In this document: one piece after another, positions 9,492-18,166 of the stretch | Numbering within the stretch: position 1 is the stretch's first letter | How the letters are laid out: each line of letters begins with the position of its first letter | From: Ewingella allii | GTDB lineage: Bacteria > Pseudomonadota > Gammaproteobacteria > Enterobacterales > Enterobacteriaceae | Assembly (NCBI RefSeq): GCF_044430645.1 | Contig: NZ_JAWUDN010000001.1 | Location: 868,001 to 932,000, forward strand | Direction of reading: 5' to 3' | DNA length: 64,000 nucleotides | Made by a program: the position numbers and the translations under genes | Notes under the pieces: model-generated | The model's input: only the letters and a program-made list of their open reading frames with translations | What the model was told of the DNA's origin: nothing | The model's database searches: none

Positions 9492-10301
9492 ATGAGTACC
9501 ATTGCTGATTTCGAATTTAACGCCGCGCCGCTCAGCGCCGGTGTCATTCTGGTCACTCAGGCCATCCGCTATGATTTCAACGCGGATGACGTCAGTCGCC
9601 AGTTACAGTCGCTGGTTGAGGAGGCTCGCCGGGCCATCCCGGAAGATCTCAATCAGGATCAGCAGCTTGAAGTGTTAATTGAGTTGTTTTATCGCACCTG
9701 GGGCTTTGGAGGCGCGGGGGGCATCTATCGCCTGTCAGACGCCATCTGGCTCGACAAAGTGCTGGCTTCGCGCCAGGGCACGCCAGTTTCGCTCGGGGTT
9801 ATTTTCCTGCACATCGCCCACCAGTTGGACTTGCCGCTGATGCCGGTGATTTTCCCGACTCAGCTGATTATGCGCGCCGACTGGCTCGACGAAGAGATGT
9901 GGCTGATTAACCCGATTAACGGCGACACGCTGAGCGAACATATTCTGCATGTCTGGCTGAAGGGCAATCTGGGCGTCACCGCCGAGATTGAAGATGATGA
10001 TTTGGAAGAGGCGGAAAATAACGTCATCGTCCGAAGAATGCTCGACACGCTAAAAGCCGCGCTGATGGAAGAGAAGCAGATGGAGATGGCCCTGCGCGCC
10101 AGCGAAACCCTGCTGGAGTTCGATCCAGATGATCCTTACGAAATTCGTGACCGCGGTTTGATCTATGCCCATTTGGATTGCAATCATGTCGCGCTCTCTG
10201 ATTTAAATTACTTCGTCGAGCAGTGTCCTGAAGACCCGATTTCCGAAGTGATTAAAGTGCAAATCCACGCGATTGAGCACAAGCAAGTTACCTTGCACTG
10301 A
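9492..10301 (+). CDS. sirB1: SirB1 transglutaminase-like/TPR protein
   Basis: A 269-residue cytoplasmic protein (YchA/SirB1). The N-terminal ~160 residues carry a transglutaminase-like fold region (FGGAGGIYRLSDAIWLDKVL, then RQGTPVSLGVIFLHIA); the catalytic cysteine of true transglutaminases is not visible, so the domain may be structural. The C-terminal ~90 residues look like TPR-type helices (ALRASETLLEFDPDDPYEIRD). Two bases separate it from sirB2. Function not established in enteric bacteria. Confidence 0.9.
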   Translation: MSTIADFEFNAAPLSAGVILVTQAIRYDFNADDVSRQLQSLVEEARRAIPEDLNQDQQLEVLIELFYRTWGFGGAGGIYRLSDAIWLDKVLASRQGTPVSLGVIFLHIAHQLDLPLMPVIFPTQLIMRADWLDEEMWLINPINGDTLSEHILHVWLKGNLGVTAEIEDDDLEEAENNVIVRRMLDTLKAALMEEKQMEMALRASETLLEFDPDDPYEIRDRGLIYAHLDCNHVALSDLNYFVEQCPEDPISEVIKVQIHAIEHKQVTLH

Positions 10302-10393
10302 GTTAGAATTAGCCGCAGAAAATTAAATAGGCATTTAAATACAGTGCATTACCTGTACAACTGCCCCTGATAGACAATCAATAAGGCCAAAGC

Positions 10394-11248
10394 ATGAAAC
10401 AAAAAGTGGTTAGCATTAAAGATATCAACGTCGCCAATGACCTGCCATTTGTACTGTTCGGCGGTATGAACGTGCTGGAATCCCGCGATATGGCGATGCG
10501 CGTCTGCGAACACTACGTGACCGTGACCCAGAAACTGGGCATCCCTTACGTGTTCAAAGCCTCTTTTGATAAAGCCAACCGCTCATCTATTCATTCTTAC
10601 CGTGGCCCAGGTCTGGACGAAGGGATGAAGATTTTCCAAGACCTGAAGCAAGCCTTCGGCGTGAAAATCATCACCGACGTCCACGAAAGCTGGCAGGCAC
10701 AGCCGGTTTCTGAAGTGGTTGACGTGATCCAACTGCCAGCCTTCTTGGCTCGCCAAACTGACCTGGTTGAAGCTATGGCGAAGACCGGCGCGGTGATTAA
10801 CGTGAAAAAGCCACAGTTCGTCAGCCCAGGCCAAATGGGCAATATCGTTGAGAAGTTCAAAGAAGGCGGCAACGATCAGGTGATTCTGTGCGACCGCGGC
10901 AGTAACTTTGGTTATGACAACTTGGTGGTCGACATGCTGGGCATCAACGTGATGATCAACGCCACTGGCGGCCATCCGGTGATTTTCGACGTGACTCACG
11001 CCCTGCAAACTCGCGACCCGTTCGGCGCAGCCTCTGGCGGCCGTCGTGCTCAGGTAGCAGAACTGGCGCGTGCTGGCATGGCAGTCGGTCTGGCAGGTCT
11101 GTTCATTGAAGCTCATGAAGATCCGGCTAACGCCAAGTGTGACGGCCCGTCTGCGCTGCCATTGGCTAAACTGGAGCCGTTCCTGGTTCAGATGAAAGCC
11201 ATTGATGACCTGGTGAAAAGCTTCCCGGCTCTGGATACCAGCAAGTAA
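10394..11248 (+). CDS. kdsA: 3-deoxy-D-manno-octulosonate 8-phosphate synthase
   Basis: Condenses phosphoenolpyruvate with arabinose 5-phosphate to give KDO 8-phosphate, needed for the lipopolysaccharide inner core. 284 residues as in E. coli, with the DAHP-synthase-type barrel: FKASFDKANRSS near residue 55, VKKPQF near 137 and ILCDRGSNFGYDNLVVDM near 165. Last gene of the hemA-kdsA run; 92 bp after sirB1, then a strong terminator. Confidence 0.98.
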   Translation: MKQKVVSIKDINVANDLPFVLFGGMNVLESRDMAMRVCEHYVTVTQKLGIPYVFKASFDKANRSSIHSYRGPGLDEGMKIFQDLKQAFGVKIITDVHESWQAQPVSEVVDVIQLPAFLARQTDLVEAMAKTGAVINVKKPQFVSPGQMGNIVEKFKEGGNDQVILCDRGSNFGYDNLVVDMLGINVMINATGGHPVIFDVTHALQTRDPFGAASGGRRAQVAELARAGMAVGLAGLFIEAHEDPANAKCDGPSALPLAKLEPFLVQMKAIDDLVKSFPALDTSK

Positions 11249-11286
11249 AATTCTGTAGTACGGCGAGCTTATTGCCGAACACCAGA

Positions 11287-11322
11287 CAAAAAAGGCGCCT
11301 CTGCAAACAGGGCGCCTTTTTG
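11287..11322. terminator. Bidirectional terminator between kdsA and dauA
   Basis: AAAGGCGCC and GGCGCCTTTTT arms around a 10-base loop, with A-run and T-run, between convergent kdsA and dauA. Confidence 0.85.
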
Positions 11323-11342
11323 CTTTTCAGCCTTGATACATT

Positions 11343-13034
11343 CTAAATATCTGGCTGGCTCGCGGCCTGAGCATCGGCCAGCGTGCTGTAGAAACTTAAA
11401 CGCTGCTCGATAGGTTTGACGCCCGCCCGCGCCAGCGTTTTCAAAGGCTGGAAGGGAATATCGGTTATCACCAGCTCAACGTTCTCCGGCAACTCGTCAA
11501 TGAAATGTTGCAGGGCGCTCAGCCCGCCCGCGTCGAGGATCGCCACGCGGTCCCATACCAGAATAATGCGTTTGGCCTGCGAGGTGCGGGCTGAAAGCTC
11601 ACCAAAAACCCGCTCGGCGGCGGCAAAGAACAGCGGGCCGTTGACTCGCCAGACGGCCTCATCGGCGGCGAAATCTCCGGCCACTTCGCTCAGGCGGGTC
11701 ATCTTGGCGATGCGGCGCATAAACAGCAGCGATGCCAGCACAATCCCCGCTGTAATGGCGATCACCATGTCGAACAGCACAGTGAGGCTCATGCAGGTCA
11801 GCATCACCAGAATGTCGTCTTTGGGCGCGCGACGCAGCAGGTTGACCACTTTATGGGCTTCGCTCATGTTCCACGCCACCATCAGCAGCAGCGCCGCCAT
11901 GGCCGCCAGCGGCAGCCATGAGAGCAGCGGGGCGAGCATCAGTAGTGCCAGAAGCACCAACAGCGAGTGAATGACGGCAGACACCGGAGAGGTCGCTCCG
12001 GCGCGCACGTTGGCGGCGGAGCGGGCAATCGCCGCCGTGGCGGTAATGCCGCCAAAAAACGGCGTCACGATGTTGCCAATCCCCTGACCGATCAGCTCAT
12101 TGTTGGAATGATGCTTTTTGCCGGTCATGCCGTCGAGCACTACCGCGCACAGCAGGGATTCAATTGCCCCCAGCATCGCCATAGAAAACGCGGCGGGCAG
12201 AAGTGCCTGTACTAAGTCGAGGCTAAAACCTGAGCCGCCGCCGGTGGCAGCCCAAGGCAGGGTAAATTGCGGCAAAATTGCCGGAATGCCGCTGCCCTGC
12301 GAGCCGTCGGGAAGCAGGTAGTGGAAGCGCGAGCCGATGGTCGCCACTGAATGGCCGGTTTGCATAAATATCGCCATCACGGCGCAGCCCGCCAGCAGGG
12401 CCGGGAGATGGCCGGGCAACTTCAAGCCAAGCTTCGGCCAGAAAATCAGTACCGCCAGCGTCACGACGCCAATCGCGGCGTCGCCTATATCAAAGCTTGG
12501 TAAGGCCTGAACCAGCACCAGCAGCTTGCTAAGATAGTGTTCCGGCATGGCATCCACGCTCAAACCGAAAAAGTCCTTAATCTGCATGGTGGCGATGGTG
12601 ATACCAATCCCTGAAGTAAATCCGAGCGTCACCGGCAGTGGAATATATTCTATCAGCCGCCCAAGGCGTAACACGCCCATTAGCACCAGCATCAGCCCGG
12701 ACATTAATGTCGCCAGCAGCAGGCCGGATAAGCCATATTGTTGAGAAACCGGGTAGAGGATCACCACGAAGGCCGCCGTCGGCCCCGAGACGCTAAATCT
12801 CGAGCCGCCGCAGATGGCAATGATGATCCCGGCGACGGCGGCGGTATAAAGGCCATTTTGCGGCGGTACGCCGCTGCCGATTGCCAGCGCCATAGCCAGC
12901 GGGATGGCGATGATGCCGACGGTGACCCCGGCAATAGCATCCTTGAGCAGACGCTGGGCAGTGTATTTCTCGTTAACGCAGGCGTCTTTTAAGGCGCTAA
13001 ATAGGCGAAGAGGGCGATTGGCAGAAGTATGCAT
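11343..13034 (-). CDS. dauA: C4-dicarboxylate/SulP transporter DauA
   Basis: A SulP-family carrier; E. coli DauA (formerly YchM) takes up succinate and other C4-dicarboxylates aerobically at acidic pH. The match is along the whole length, for example IAGVTVGIIAIPLAMALAIG, SRFSVSGPTAAFVVILYPVS and NVRAGATSPVSAVIHSLLVL, with a C-terminal STAS domain (about residues 460-560) containing RVAILDAGGLSALQ. I start it at 13034 because E. coli DauA aligns from about there; an in-frame ATG at 13088 would add 18 residues, and neither start has a clear ribosome site. In E. coli dauA lies between ychH and prs; here it is beyond kdsA and faces it. Confidence 0.93.
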   Translation of the reverse strand: MHTSANRPLRLFSALKDACVNEKYTAQRLLKDAIAGVTVGIIAIPLAMALAIGSGVPPQNGLYTAAVAGIIIAICGGSRFSVSGPTAAFVVILYPVSQQYGLSGLLLATLMSGLMLVLMGVLRLGRLIEYIPLPVTLGFTSGIGITIATMQIKDFFGLSVDAMPEHYLSKLLVLVQALPSFDIGDAAIGVVTLAVLIFWPKLGLKLPGHLPALLAGCAVMAIFMQTGHSVATIGSRFHYLLPDGSQGSGIPAILPQFTLPWAATGGGSGFSLDLVQALLPAAFSMAMLGAIESLLCAVVLDGMTGKKHHSNNELIGQGIGNIVTPFFGGITATAAIARSAANVRAGATSPVSAVIHSLLVLLALLMLAPLLSWLPLAAMAALLLMVAWNMSEAHKVVNLLRRAPKDDILVMLTCMSLTVLFDMVIAITAGIVLASLLFMRRIAKMTRLSEVAGDFAADEAVWRVNGPLFFAAAERVFGELSARTSQAKRIILVWDRVAILDAGGLSALQHFIDELPENVELVITDIPFQPLKTLARAGVKPIEQRLSFYSTLADAQAASQPDI

Positions 13035-13307
13035 AACAGCGGGCGTCCATGGCGATGAGGATATTAAGGCGGGAAACAACCCCGTCATCGGCTAAGCAGT
13101 AAAGATACGCTCTTTTTCTGTAACAGTTATAGATGCAAATCAAGGACACGACGGGTGACAAGCTGGATAGTATCCGCCGATTTTTGTGAGAATAGTGCCG
13201 CTATCGACATAATTTCGGTACGGGGATATCAGCAAACTAAGAGTTCATCTATATTCAAGATAAGTCCTTATTTCTCTGGGTTTATTATTCAGGAAGCGTG
13301 ATTCCCA

Positions 13308-14402
13308 ATGCCCGATTTTACCTCCTTAGGGAAATTATATGCTGACGTTTGCGTCACTTACGCCACGCTATCCGTCGGCTATTTTATTCTCAGCCGCAGT
13401 GAGCCTTTCACTTCCCACGGCGACATCTGGAAACGCATCGCTTTTGGCCTGATGGCCGGCGTCGCGGCGCTATTTCTTTCCCAGGATCGGCTGATCCTCA
13501 ACGATAATATCTATTACAGCTTCGAAATGCTGCCGATGATTTTGGTGACCTTTTTTGGTGGCTGGCTCAGCGGACTGTCGTGCTATCTCTTGCTGTTTGC
13601 GCTTAACGGCGGCTATTCGCTCAATAATCTGCTGATTGGCTGCATTATGCTCGGACTGTTTTTATTTCGCGTGTGGCGCAAGCGCCAGCATCGGGTGTTT
13701 TATATCACTTTGCTGCTGGTAGGGCTGGGACGAATTGCGTTGGTATCGAGCCTTTATGGTTCGGTAGTGCCGTGGGCGACGCTGGTGCTTTATCAACTGG
13801 TCACCGCGAGCTGCATGATCCTGTGCTATCACGCCCTGAATTTTAAAGAAATCTACATGAAAAAGGTGTTCGCCATTCGGGTGAAGGCCGCCACTGACCC
13901 TCTGACACAAATCAGCAACCGCGCCAGTCTGGATTATCGGCTCTCGGTTCAACAGAGCCGTCGCCAAAGCTGTGGGCTGATCATCATTGATATTGATAAT
14001 TTTAAGCGGGTGAATGATACCCATGGTCATTTGATTGGCGACCGGGTGCTGAGTGAAGTCGGGCGCGTGCTGCGCAATGTCACCCGCAGCAAAGATTTTG
14101 CCGGACGCTACGGTGGCGAAGAGTTTTTGGTGATCACCGCCGCCTATCAGCCCGAGGCGGTACTGGCAATCGCCGAGCGGCTACGTCAGGAAATCGAGCT
14201 TAATCTGATGATGCTGGAAGATGGCAGTCCGCTGAAGGTCACCGCCTCGCTCGGCGTGTCGCTGTATCTACCTGGGATGCAAATTCGCAAAGCCATAAAA
14301 CTGGCGGATGAAGCTCTCTATAAAGCCAAGCATCAGGGGAAGAATCAGGTGGTCGGCAGCTCTATTTTGCAGTTGGCGCAATTGGGGGATAGGGAGGTTT
14401 GA
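13308..14402 (+). CDS. Membrane-bound diguanylate cyclase (GGDEF)
   Basis: Makes cyclic di-GMP from two GTP, a signal controlling motility and biofilm. Residues 1-175 hold about five to six hydrophobic segments of the 5TM sensor type; residues ~185-355 form the GGDEF domain with DPLTQISNRASLD, LIIIDIDNFKRVND and an active-site loop RYGGEEF. An RxxD (RSKD) lies five residues before GGEEF, so the inhibitory product-binding I-site is present. The catalytic glutamates are intact, so it should be active. The ligand of the membrane part is unknown. It stands alone, divergent from dauA across ~270 bp. Confidence 0.9.
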   Translation: MPDFTSLGKLYADVCVTYATLSVGYFILSRSEPFTSHGDIWKRIAFGLMAGVAALFLSQDRLILNDNIYYSFEMLPMILVTFFGGWLSGLSCYLLLFALNGGYSLNNLLIGCIMLGLFLFRVWRKRQHRVFYITLLLVGLGRIALVSSLYGSVVPWATLVLYQLVTASCMILCYHALNFKEIYMKKVFAIRVKAATDPLTQISNRASLDYRLSVQQSRRQSCGLIIIDIDNFKRVNDTHGHLIGDRVLSEVGRVLRNVTRSKDFAGRYGGEEFLVITAAYQPEAVLAIAERLRQEIELNLMMLEDGSPLKVTASLGVSLYLPGMQIRKAIKLADEALYKAKHQGKNQVVGSSILQLAQLGDREV

Positions 14403-14563
14403 AAAGCAAACTGTGGGTTACGCTATAGCCAAGGTGATCAGGGGGGCACTCGGGCCGTCCATGGCCCTCGCCCTGCGGGCAGCCTTCGACTGTGCAAACT
14501 GGCTATCCTGCCAGTTTGTCGAACCGAAGGGTTTTCACCGAGCCGCCCTCAGCTGAATAAATG

Positions 14564-14598
14564 AAAAAGGGCCCTGATTTTCATCAGGGCCCCTTTTC
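14564..14598 (-). terminator. Terminator of tRNA-Ser copy 1
   Basis: The hairpin GGGCCCTGAT/ATCAGGGCCC is followed on the minus strand by a T-run. It lies 8 bases beyond the tRNA 3' end. Confidence 0.85.
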
Positions 14599-14605
14599 AT
14601 TTATT

Positions 14606-14695
14606 TGGCGGTGAGAGAGGGGTTCGAACCCTCGATACGCGTTAGCGTATACACACTTTCCAGGCGTGCTCCTTCAGCCACTCAGACACCTCACC
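14606..14695 (-). tRNA. tRNA-Ser(GGA), copy 1
   Basis: A 90-nt class II tRNA with encoded 3' CCA. The anticodon GGA lies at tRNA positions 35-37 (loop CTGGAAA) and reads UCC/UCU. It has a long variable arm with TATACG...CGTATC pairing and the T-loop GGTTCGAACC. It closely matches E. coli serW/serX. Transcribed leftwards from the promoter at 14733-14761. Confidence 0.97.
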
Positions 14696-14732
14696 GTAGT
14701 CGTTACATCGCTGTGCGGTGCAACGGGGCGCT

Positions 14733-14761
14733 ACTATAGGGAGAGCAGGTCAAAGGGTCAA
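14733..14761 (-). promoter_or_regulatory. Promoter of tRNA-Ser copy 1
   Basis: Minus-strand -35 TTGACC (14756-14761), 17-bp spacer, -10 TATAGT (14733-14738), followed by the GC-rich discriminator AGCGCCCCG typical of growth-rate and ppGpp-controlled stable-RNA promoters. Confidence 0.8.
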
Positions 14762-14982
14762 GCATAATTTGCCGGATTAGGTTTGGATGGTTAAGACGTG
14801 GGCAATGTGGGCGGTGCAAAGGCAAAAGAGGGGGAGAGTACGCTGTAAGATCGGTGCTCAGGGGTGCACTCGGGCAGTCCATGGCCCTCACCCTGCGGGC
14901 AGCCTGCGACTGTGCAAACTGGCTATCCTGCCAATTTGTCGAACATAGGGTTCTCACCGGGTCGCTCCCAACGAATAAAAGC

Positions 14983-15018
14983 AAAAGGGGCTTGGATTTT
15001 CATCCAAGCCCCTTTTGC
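14983..15018 (-). terminator. Terminator of tRNA-Ser copy 2
   Basis: The hairpin GGGGCTTGGAT/ATCCAAGCCCC is followed on the minus strand by TTTTGC. It is at the same offset from its tRNA as in copy 1, with a different stem sequence. Confidence 0.85.
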
Positions 15019-15025
15019 TTTTATT

Positions 15026-15115
15026 TGGCGGTGAGAGAGGGGTTCGAACCCTCGATACGCGTTAGCGTATACACACTTTCCAGGCGTGCTCCTTCAGCCA
15101 CTCAGACACCTCACC
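15026..15115 (-). tRNA. tRNA-Ser(GGA), copy 2
   Basis: Identical over all 90 nt to copy 1, with anticodon GGA and encoded CCA. It has its own promoter and terminator, so the two copies are separate transcription units and not a polycistronic tRNA operon. Confidence 0.97.
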
Positions 15116-15153
15116 GTAAGTCATTCCACGCCGTAGCGCTGCTGACCGGCGCT

Positions 15154-15182
15154 AATGTAGGGAAAAGCACCCTCAGCGTCAA
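15154..15182 (-). promoter_or_regulatory. Promoter of tRNA-Ser copy 2
   Basis: Minus-strand -35 TTGACG (15177-15182), 17-bp spacer, -10 TACATT (15154-15159), GC-rich discriminator AGCGCCGG. Sequence differs from the copy 1 promoter while the architecture is the same. Confidence 0.75.
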
Positions 15183-15518
15183 CACTCTTTTGCAGGAAAG
15201 CGATCGTTTACTCAAAGTTAGAGCAATTTGCTGATTTACAGAGCAAAAGTACCCTTAAGCGGCCGCAAAAGCCCAATTATTAATCTTGCTTATGATACGC
15301 GCTGGGTCATTAGCTATGCTTCGTAGCAGAACAATTATCAGGCAAACGATTTTAACACCAAGTAAATAACAAAATTATGTTGGGAAAAAACGCGGTGACG
15401 GGAGTATAACAACGGCCCTATCGGGTTATTGCCATATAAAAACCAGCTGTATGAGGGTTCTGGCAGATCTAACTTCTATCAGTACATTCAGTACATTTTT
15501 TGTAAGACGGGGTCAAAT
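15183..15518. other. Intergenic stretch before the POT transporter
   Basis: About 330 bp with no recognisable RNA gene. It is AT-rich in its middle (15330-15400), where a rightward promoter for the transporter is expected, but I cannot assign clear -35/-10 boxes. An open frame runs from a TTG at 15429 into the transporter without a plausible ribosome site. Confidence 0.3.
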
Positions 15519-17000
15519 TTGAGTCAGTTCGAACACGCGGCGTCGCCGCAGCAGCCGCACCGGTCGAAGATACCGGCAGGCTCAGGGGCTTTATTCTTCA
15601 TCCAGACCTTTGCCACACTCGGCTTTGCCGTGCTGTATTCCACGCTGGTGCTGTACGCCACAAAACGCCTTGGCTTTAGCGAAGGCAATGCCAACGCCAT
15701 CATGGGCGTGTTCGGCGCATTTAACTATGGTCTGCACATGTTTGGCGGCTACCTCGGCGGGCGCTACCTGAGTAACCGTAACCTGTTCGTGCTGGGCATG
15801 GTGCTGCAAGTCTTCGGCTGTGGCCTGATCGCCATGGAAGGGGTAGAAGGGCTGTATTGGGGGCTGGCCATGTTCCTCACCGGCAGCGGGCTGAACGTTA
15901 CCTGCCTGAACATGATGCTGACTCAGCGCTTTGCGCCAGAAGATGACCGCCGTGAATCCGCCTTCCTGTGGAACTACGCCGGGATGAACCTCGGCTTCTT
16001 CATCGGTTTCGCCGTGGCGGGTTACTACCAGCTGACTGAAAACTATAAGTCGCTGTTCCTGTTCGCCACCTTGGGCAACGTGCTGGCGATTATCGTCACG
16101 CTTTATTACTGGCGAATTCTGGCCGACATCAGCACGCCGCTGCGCGAAGCGAGCCGCAGCGTGTTTATGCGCCGCATGGTGATTGGCTTAGCCGTGCTGG
16201 TGGTGCTGGTGCCGATTATCCGCGTGCTGCTGACCCATGCTGAATTCAGCAGCTACTTTGTGGTGGTGCTGGGCATTATTATCTTTGCCGCCATGGCCTT
16301 GCTGACTTTCCGCCATCGCGAGCACGATGAGCGCCGCCGCATGAAAGCCTACCTGATTCTGGCCCTTGGCTCGCTGGTGTTCTGGACGCTTTACCAACTC
16401 GCGCCTATGGGCCTGATGCTGTTCTCTGAGAACAATATCAACCTGAATGTGTATGGTTTCCAGGTCGCACCTCAGTGGATCCAAGACATCAATACCGTGG
16501 TGATTGTGGTCGGCGGCCCATTGATGGCGCTGTGGTTCAAAAAGCTGCGCCAGCGCGGCTGGAACCTCGACATTCCGCTGCAATTCTCCGCTTCTCTGTT
16601 CTGTATCGGTCTGGGGATGCTGGTTCTGCCGTGGGGAATTAGTCTGACGGGCGGTGACGGCCTGGTGGCCTTTAAATGGATTGTGATTAGCTACGTTCTG
16701 CAAAGTATTGGCGAGCTGCTTATCTCGCCAATCGGCTACGCGATGATTGGCAAACTGGCTCCGGCGCGCTATCAGGGCGTGATGATGGGCTGCTGGATGA
16801 TGGTGACCGGCGTGGCCTCGGTGCTGGCAAGTTACGTCTCTGGGCTGATGCCTGAAAACACCGGCAGCACGGCGGCGCTGACCAACCCAGGTTACAGCTC
16901 GGTGTTTAGCGTGCTGGGTTGGGGCTCTGTCGCCACTGGCGTGGTGCTCATCGTGCTGATCCCACTGCTACGCCGCCTGATCCAACGCGTTCCGGCGTAA
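15519..17000 (+). CDS. POT/PTR-type MFS transporter (possible peptide transporter)
   Basis: An inner-membrane MFS protein of about 490 residues with 12-14 predicted membrane segments. Segments such as MLTQRFAPEDDRRESAFLWNYAGMNLGFFIG near residue 135 and SIGELLISPIGYAMIGKLAPARYQG near 400 are those of the proton-dependent oligopeptide transporter family. The E..ERFxYYG helix 1 motif of canonical peptide carriers is absent (LFFIQTFATLGFAVLYSTL instead), so substrate is uncertain. No ATG occurs near the N-terminus; I propose TTG at 15519 (product beginning MSQFEHAAS), with the in-frame TTG at 15429 as alternative. A terminator follows at 17034. Confidence 0.75.
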   Translation: MSQFEHAASPQQPHRSKIPAGSGALFFIQTFATLGFAVLYSTLVLYATKRLGFSEGNANAIMGVFGAFNYGLHMFGGYLGGRYLSNRNLFVLGMVLQVFGCGLIAMEGVEGLYWGLAMFLTGSGLNVTCLNMMLTQRFAPEDDRRESAFLWNYAGMNLGFFIGFAVAGYYQLTENYKSLFLFATLGNVLAIIVTLYYWRILADISTPLREASRSVFMRRMVIGLAVLVVLVPIIRVLLTHAEFSSYFVVVLGIIIFAAMALLTFRHREHDERRRMKAYLILALGSLVFWTLYQLAPMGLMLFSENNINLNVYGFQVAPQWIQDINTVVIVVGGPLMALWFKKLRQRGWNLDIPLQFSASLFCIGLGMLVLPWGISLTGGDGLVAFKWIVISYVLQSIGELLISPIGYAMIGKLAPARYQGVMMGCWMMVTGVASVLASYVSGLMPENTGSTAALTNPGYSSVFSVLGWGSVATGVVLIVLIPLLRRLIQRVPA

Positions 17001-17033
17001 TTTGCAGTAGTTATTCATCAAATCAATTGATGC

Positions 17034-17068
17034 CAACAGGCTCCGAATATCGGGGCCTGTTCTTTTTT
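17034..17068 (+). terminator. Terminator after POT transporter
   Basis: CAACAGGC and GCCTGTT arms followed by CTTTTTT. Confidence 0.7.
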
Positions 17069-17129
17069 GTCTCTATGGGTTGCATCCTGATGATATTCGG
17101 GGAAATCTATCAGGGCTTAGGAGGCAACC

Positions 17130-18074
17130 ATGATGAATATAATTTTTTACCACCCTACATTTGATTCGAAACAATGGATTGACGGAATAAGTAACAGACT
17201 GCCACAGGCCAAGGTTCGCGCCTGGCACCGTGGTGACGACCAACCCGCAGACTACGCTCTGGTCTGGCAACCCCCTCATGAAATGCTGGCTCCGCGCACC
17301 CAGCTAAAAGGCATTTTTGCCCTCGGTGCCGGTGTGGATGCCATACTGATGCAAGAGCAGCGTAATCCGGGCACTCTGCCTGCGGGCGTGCCGCTGCTGC
17401 GTTTGGAAGATACCGGCATGTCGCTGCAAATGCAGGAGTACACGCTGGCCGCCGTGCTGCGCTATTTCCGCCGAATGGACGAATACCAGCTGTTCCAGCA
17501 GCAAAAGCAGTGGCGTCCGCTGGCTCCCCATGAGCATCAGAACTTCACCATCGGTATTCTGGGCGCGGGGGTGTTGGGCCAAAGCGTAGCCGAGAAGCTG
17601 GTAGAGATGAACTTCCAAGTGCGCAGCTGGAGCCGCAGCCCGAAAAACATCGTCGGAGTGCAGAGCTTCGCGGGGGATGATCAGCTGGATGAATTCACCA
17701 CCGGCTGCAAACTGTTGATCAACCTGCTGCCGAACACGCCACAGACCGTCGGCATCTTGAATAAAAACCTGTTTGCCACGTTACGCCCGCAGGCATATTT
17801 GATTAATATTGCTCGCGGAATGCATCTGGTAGAAGGTGATCTGCTGCGCGCCCTCGACGCTGGCCAAATTGCCGCCGCCACCCTCGACGTGTTTGTCGAG
17901 GAGCCGTTGCCGGGCATGCACCCATTTTGGTCACATCCGCGTGTTAGCATCACGCCTCACATCGCCGCCAACACCTTACCCGAACAGGCGATGGACAATA
18001 TCGTGGCCAATATATTGGCACTTGAGGAAGGGCGAACGCCGACCGGACTGGTGGATTTGCAGCGCGGATACTGA
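17130..18074 (+). CDS. ghrA: Glyoxylate/hydroxypyruvate reductase A
   Basis: NADPH-linked reduction of glyoxylate to glycolate and hydroxypyruvate to glycerate. A D-isomer-specific 2-hydroxyacid dehydrogenase of 314 residues (E. coli 312). The Rossmann motif GILGAGVLGQSVAEKL lies near residue 145, with the catalytic Arg, Glu and His seen in INIARGMHL (~225), TLDVFVEEPLP (~255) and TPHIAANT (~275). Two adjacent ATGs (17130, 17133) follow a GGAGG. It is followed after about 90 bp by ycdX, the same neighbour as in E. coli. Confidence 0.95.
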   Translation: MMNIIFYHPTFDSKQWIDGISNRLPQAKVRAWHRGDDQPADYALVWQPPHEMLAPRTQLKGIFALGAGVDAILMQEQRNPGTLPAGVPLLRLEDTGMSLQMQEYTLAAVLRYFRRMDEYQLFQQQKQWRPLAPHEHQNFTIGILGAGVLGQSVAEKLVEMNFQVRSWSRSPKNIVGVQSFAGDDQLDEFTTGCKLLINLLPNTPQTVGILNKNLFATLRPQAYLINIARGMHLVEGDLLRALDAGQIAAATLDVFVEEPLPGMHPFWSHPRVSITPHIAANTLPEQAMDNIVANILALEEGRTPTGLVDLQRGY

Positions 18075-18166
18075 TGGCCGTCGCGCATCTGACTCAAACC
18101 GCCCGCTACCTGTTACACCATCATGGCGAACATCGCCGCCCTGATGGTTCATTGTGAGGAGTTTAC

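Larger units (their letters stand above)
14419..15115. repeat. 420-bp tandem duplication carrying tRNA-Ser
   Basis: Positions 14419-14695 and 14839-15115 are copies at a constant offset of 420 with no indel over ~277 bp. Each has a conserved non-coding block (14445-14522 and 14865-14942), a terminator hairpin and a complete tRNA-Ser gene. The tRNA parts are identical; the terminator stems differ in sequence but keep pairing, and the non-coding block differs at a few bases. The sequence between copies (about 14696-14838) holds the promoter of the first copy. The block in copy 1 contains an 8-bp stem (14496-14503 with 14510-14517) that is weakened in copy 2. Confidence 0.9.

Noticed and set aside
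14308..14556. 82-codon ORF after the diguanylate cyclase
   Set aside because: It runs out of frame through the end of the cyclase and into the tRNA repeat block; no ribosome site.
18073..18156. 27-codon ORF overlapping the ghrA stop and ending just before ycdX
   Set aside because: Very short, no clear ribosome site beyond coupling, and no recognisable sequence; it could be a leader peptide but I cannot support it.
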